From positions 1 through 61,940 of IMG/VR virus record IMGVR_UViG_3300007510_001184: a DNA stretch of 61,940 bases, one strand, 5' to 3'. Source of the DNA: a virus. Positions 59,083 to 61,940 of this stretch are shown in pieces. A model generated the notes under the pieces. That model was not told the DNA's origin and searched no databases. It saw nothing but the letters and a program-made list of their open reading frames with translations. Position 1 is the first letter of the stretch. Each line of letters opens with the position of its first letter. Both the position numbers and the translations under genes were made by a program.

Positions 59083-59083
59083 T
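59030..59083 (-). repeat. Exact 27-bp tandem duplication at a gene start
   Basis: Two adjacent identical copies (59030-59056 and 59057-59083) each encode MANIDPRKV. It keeps the frame and creates two possible start codons for the 154-aa head-module protein. Confidence 0.9.
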
Positions 59084-60132
59084 TAATACCTCTTATAAAG
59101 TTTAGGGTCCAAGAACTGTTCTTTAAGAACCTGATTTTGTTCTGTGATACCTTTATTTTTACCTAGGTGATAAACAACTCCAGCTCCAGCGGCTGCTAGT
59201 GCTGCGGCGGGGAGTTTTTTAAATCTCTTACCCCAAACTTCTCTACGATATTGCTTAACTGCTTTTCGAGCAATTTCTTCTTCCATATTCTTAGCTTTTT
59301 TAACTAAAGGAACGAGCTTCTCATTAGTAGAGTCTTGGAGTGTAGTATGCTCGTCTTCGTAATGATCCATAGCACAACGGATTCTCATGTATTGTTCTGC
59401 GACCTTTTCCAGGTCTACCCCAGCTTGGTAAACTGAGCTGCCAGGATTAGGATGAGTGTGTTGAGCTTCTTTATCAAAGTCAAAGCGAGGCATATCCAAT
59501 GCTAAGGATTCTTTAAATTCTGGAGTAATAGCAGTATTTAACATTGGCATTGACTGTTCATTGATTTGAACTATATCATTAAAAGTCGTACCATTCAACA
59601 CTGCTTGCTTAATTAGATGTGTGAGGGTATCATATGTTTTAGCAAACTGGACAGAAGCTTCATCAGCTGCGTTCTTTAAGAAGATGTGAGTACCTTTGAG
59701 CTCAGCACTCATTTTTCTTGCTTCAGCACCTCTGATTTTGTCTCCATGAGACTCTTCGTGTGAGGCGGCTTTTGTCAAGTCGCCAAAAATCGCTGAGTCT
59801 GTTAATGAAGGGAGTTCTTCCTGAGTAGGAACTGGAGGCGCATCATAATCAGATAAATTGGTATTTAACACCTTGGCCTCTTTTTCTATTTCAGAAAAAA
59901 CTTCTTTTGTGTTTGCTAATGGGAACTCAACATACTTATCTTCTGCTGTTTTTAGCAAAGATAAATACGTCTCATTATTGGCAGCTTCTACCACACGATC
60001 AACTTGATTTTTAGTTAACCCATTGGCAGAAGCTAACTTAACGATGGTGTCATTAAGTGGTGTATCGTTTCGCACATAATCTTCGGAGGCTTGTTTTCCG
60101 AAATTATTGACGTCGTAAACTGTTATCATCAT
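59083..60132 (-). CDS. Head-module protein rich in K-x-A motifs
   Basis: 349 aa from the first ATG (60132), or 348 from the second (60129), which better fits a leaderless message. Unrecognised. It is helical with about ten K-x-A elements (GKQASED, LKTAEDK, EKVAEQY and others). A hydrophobic Ala-rich stretch lies near the C-terminus (LPAAALAAAGAGVVYHLGKN, about 308-327). Between terminase and the protease region one expects the portal, but nothing here looks like a portal. It may be an internal head protein. A TTGACA-16-TATATT promoter directly precedes it. Confidence 0.55.
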   Translation of the reverse strand: MMITVYDVNNFGKQASEDYVRNDTPLNDTIVKLASANGLTKNQVDRVVEAANNETYLSLLKTAEDKYVEFPLANTKEVFSEIEKEAKVLNTNLSDYDAPPVPTQEELPSLTDSAIFGDLTKAASHEESHGDKIRGAEARKMSAELKGTHIFLKNAADEASVQFAKTYDTLTHLIKQAVLNGTTFNDIVQINEQSMPMLNTAITPEFKESLALDMPRFDFDKEAQHTHPNPGSSVYQAGVDLEKVAEQYMRIRCAMDHYEDEHTTLQDSTNEKLVPLVKKAKNMEEEIARKAVKQYRREVWGKRFKKLPAAALAAAGAGVVYHLGKNKGITEQNQVLKEQFLDPKLYKRY

Positions 60133-60136
60133 GTTA

Positions 60137-60164
60137 AATATAACCTTTCAAATTTTTTTGTCAA
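60137..60164 (-). promoter_or_regulatory. Sigma-70-like promoter of the capsid operon, leaderless geometry
   Basis: Minus strand: TTGACA, 16-base spacer, TATATT, then TAAC and ATGATG. Seven bases after the -10 element is 60130, next to the second ATG (60129). No ribosome site fits in the space. Confidence 0.65.
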
Positions 60165-60203
60165 GTAAATTTTTATATTACTTAAGGTTACGAGCCTAAT
60201 AAA

Positions 60204-61787
60204 TTATACATTCAGGCCGCCGGCAGACATTAACTCTGCTGTTACCGAAGCAAAAATTGTGGCATGAACAAAGTCATCTGGGCCAATATTGATGAACTTC
60301 ATCTTGTTCATAGTCTCGTCAAATTCATTCTGAACATTCATCATATCATCAACGAATGTTTCAAACTTTGTTGAGTGTGGGAATACATACTCACCCTTCT
60401 TTACTCTTTGGAAGAACTCATTCATAATTACATTCTTACTGGTCGTATAAGCGGGCATCTTGTTATTCCATAAGAGTTTCTGCTTCTGATTTGCCATGTG
60501 CTGGAACGGGATAACTTTCTCATACCCCAGACGCTTACGGAATTCGCTGTTTGGAGCCTCGCCCATGCCATAGTCAGATGCTAATATCTTGCAATTCCAC
60601 TTGGCAAATAATTTTGGAATATACTCATGTAAATATGAGTAATCAGCCTCTTTACCTACAAAACGTTTGGCAAACAAGACGTGATACTTGCCATACTTAC
60701 GTTGCACAATTGATACCACTGTGTATGATTTGTCGCTATTTACAGGACCGTAATCAATGCCCATAACTGTCGGGAATGTTTTGACTTGACCACCTTGTGG
60801 CGGGTCTAATTGATCTGGCTCATCCCCAAGCATCTTAGGTCCAGTACAACATACCATAGCCTCGTCTTTAGTAATGGGAGATACACCATCATCATAAGGT
60901 AATCCAAGAGTCTCATTATAGAAGATCGCGCGCGAAACATTTTTGCGCTTCTCAATAACATCTCTGTCCCAGTCAACCCAAGGAGCATTAGCAAAGTTTA
61001 GAATACAAACTCGGAAACCCTCTACTTTAGCGTCTTTAGGTCCAGTTGAAATCCACTGTCCATTACGTACATCAAGGGCTTGTCCACACTTTTTACAAAT
61101 TACACCGTAGTCGCCAATGTTGTCTTCGTCTAAACGATTCCAAGCTCCACAATGTGTGCAGTGTGGCATAAACTCGTTCTGAGTTGAACGATCCCACACC
61201 GATGCCAGTGTGCCCACTGTCCGCTTAGGTGTACCAGTGTATAATGTGCGCTTAACCATTGAACGTGACATAGTTTCCTGAACAACCGGAATAACATCCG
61301 CTAGAAGATCTTGTGCTTCGTCAAAATAGTTGACATCTGCAGAGTATCCTCTTAGACGGTCAGCAGATAATAATGCATATCGCATATAAATCTTAGACCC
61401 ATTAGTAAACTGCTTCATAAACACGTTCTGCACTAAGGCAGAGTTAGTATAGAAGTTCTTAATTAATGGGCTTGTTTCAACAACAGGAGCAACACGATCA
61501 TGACTAAAGACTTTAGTCTGGTCAACTGTAGGCGCGACATAAAGAGACTTAAAGTGGCCCCTCATAATACTATCAGAAAGCATCAAATTAGCAAGAGTAG
61601 TACTTTTTGCCGTCTGTCGACTAAAGTGCATAACCATGTCGGATGCACCACAATTATAGATCGCGCGCATATGGGGATAGTCATCTAGTGAAAAAGGTCG
61701 GCCATTAAGGTACAGAAACTTTTCAGCAAACTGAGCCTTAGTTACCTTTAGTATCTTTTTCTTTGATGGTGCTATGATGCTGGGCAT
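60204..61787 (-). CDS. terL: Terminase large subunit
   Basis: 527 aa. ATPase: HFSRQTAKSTTLANLML (Walker A type SRQTAKST, 56-63), LYVAPTVDQTKVFSHDR and VNYFDEAQD (Walker B, 152-160), then TLYTGTPKRT (coupling motif). Nuclease: VMGIDYGPVNSDKSYTVVS, ILASDYGMGEAP and GPDDFVHATIFA supply the acidic residues. A zinc ribbon (CTHCGAW and CKKCGQAL) lies between the two domains, as seen in GpA-type terminases. It pumps DNA into the prohead and cuts concatemers. It starts one base after an upstream stop. Confidence 0.93.
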   Translation of the reverse strand: MPSIIAPSKKKILKVTKAQFAEKFLYLNGRPFSLDDYPHMRAIYNCGASDMVMHFSRQTAKSTTLANLMLSDSIMRGHFKSLYVAPTVDQTKVFSHDRVAPVVETSPLIKNFYTNSALVQNVFMKQFTNGSKIYMRYALLSADRLRGYSADVNYFDEAQDLLADVIPVVQETMSRSMVKRTLYTGTPKRTVGTLASVWDRSTQNEFMPHCTHCGAWNRLDEDNIGDYGVICKKCGQALDVRNGQWISTGPKDAKVEGFRVCILNFANAPWVDWDRDVIEKRKNVSRAIFYNETLGLPYDDGVSPITKDEAMVCCTGPKMLGDEPDQLDPPQGGQVKTFPTVMGIDYGPVNSDKSYTVVSIVQRKYGKYHVLFAKRFVGKEADYSYLHEYIPKLFAKWNCKILASDYGMGEAPNSEFRKRLGYEKVIPFQHMANQKQKLLWNNKMPAYTTSKNVIMNEFFQRVKKGEYVFPHSTKFETFVDDMMNVQNEFDETMNKMKFINIGPDDFVHATIFASVTAELMSAGGLNV

Positions 61788-61788
61788 T

Positions 61789-61940
61789 TTAGCGCATTCT
61801 ACCTATAAATTCACTTAGAGTGAGATTAGGCTCTGTTCGGGTTTGAGAAGCATACCAATCTGCAAGAATTTCTTTTCTTACATTTTTAGGAGTGCTTGTT
61901 AAAGGTCGTAAATGGTGTGCTTGTCTACGTTTATGACCCT
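61789..61940 (-). CDS. Partial upstream gene (C-terminal end only)
   Basis: An open frame enters from the right edge and ends at TAA (61789-61791), one base before the terminase ATG. The visible 49 residues are basic then mixed (HKRRQAHHLRPL, NVRKEILADWYASQT, LTLSEFIGRMR). This could be the end of a small terminase subunit, but the fragment is too short to say. Confidence 0.55.
   Translation of the reverse strand, partial: GHKRRQAHHLRPLTSTPKNVRKEILADWYASQTRTEPNLTLSEFIGRMR

Noticed and set aside
59083-60132. 349-aa protein as portal
   Set aside because: Too short, mostly helical with K-x-A repeats and a hydrophobic tail; no portal wing or stem pattern. The portal is probably outside the window.
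1-61940. tRNA genes, CRISPR arrays, insertion sequences
   Set aside because: Scanned by eye on both strands; no cloverleaf-like sets, repeat-spacer arrays or transposase motifs were seen. A covariance search could still find a divergent tRNA.

Overview
The window is part of the genome of a contractile-tailed (myovirus-type) double-stranded DNA phage. Evidence is a tail sheath and tube pair, a baseplate and hub set, a tape measure with two chaperone frames, a major capsid protein, a prohead protease and a large terminase. The DNA is visibly AT-rich. I see no tRNA, rRNA, integrase or CRISPR array. The host cannot be named from sequence alone. Promoters of the form TTGACA-16/17-TATATT fit a bacterial sigma-70 host, and several appear to drive leaderless genes.

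Layout. Positions 1-10877 (minus strand) hold the distal tail module, read from right to left: tail-chaperone frames, tape measure, hub, two unrecognised structural proteins with a sigma-factor-like protein between them, gp25-like and J-like baseplate proteins. Positions 11025-44940 (plus strand) hold replication, metabolism and accessory genes. These are an intron-split UvsW-type helicase, peptide deformylase, an IMP dehydrogenase/GMP reductase relative, a tRNA-nucleotidyltransferase relative, a PrimPol-helicase, nucleases and a recombinase-like ATPase with its partner. Next comes a ~9.7 kb glycan and sugar-nucleotide cassette, then RecU, dUTPase and a class II ribonucleotide reductase carrying an intein. 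After that come a ubiquitin-like / JAMM protease / E1-like module, a holin candidate, a complete sigma-70-family factor and a family A DNA polymerase. Positions 45122-61940 (minus strand) hold the tail tube, sheath, neck proteins, a tail fibre, capsid genes and terminase. The portal gene is not in the window and presumably lies to the right.

Most notable system: at 40399-41687 three tightly coupled genes encode a small protein ending in Gly-Gly, a JAMM metallopeptidase with the full Glu/His-x-His/Ser/Asp set, and an E1/ThiF-type adenylyltransferase. A large unrecognised protein (754 aa) lies directly upstream. This looks like a phage-borne ubiquitin-like processing and activation pathway without an obvious E2.

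Other points of interest. A group I intron interrupts the codon for V in the helicase DEVH motif, and its splice sites can be placed to the base. An HNH-type intein sits exactly before the catalytic Cys of the ribonucleotide reductase. A -1 frameshift joins the two tail-chaperone frames. One gene appears to start at ATT. A recurrent promoter-like motif TTTTnGGTATAAGAA precedes three transcription units, one of which looks like a small structured RNA of about 140 nt. Head proteins are strongly enriched in a short K-x-A motif, and two neighbouring acidic head proteins share a C-terminal motif.
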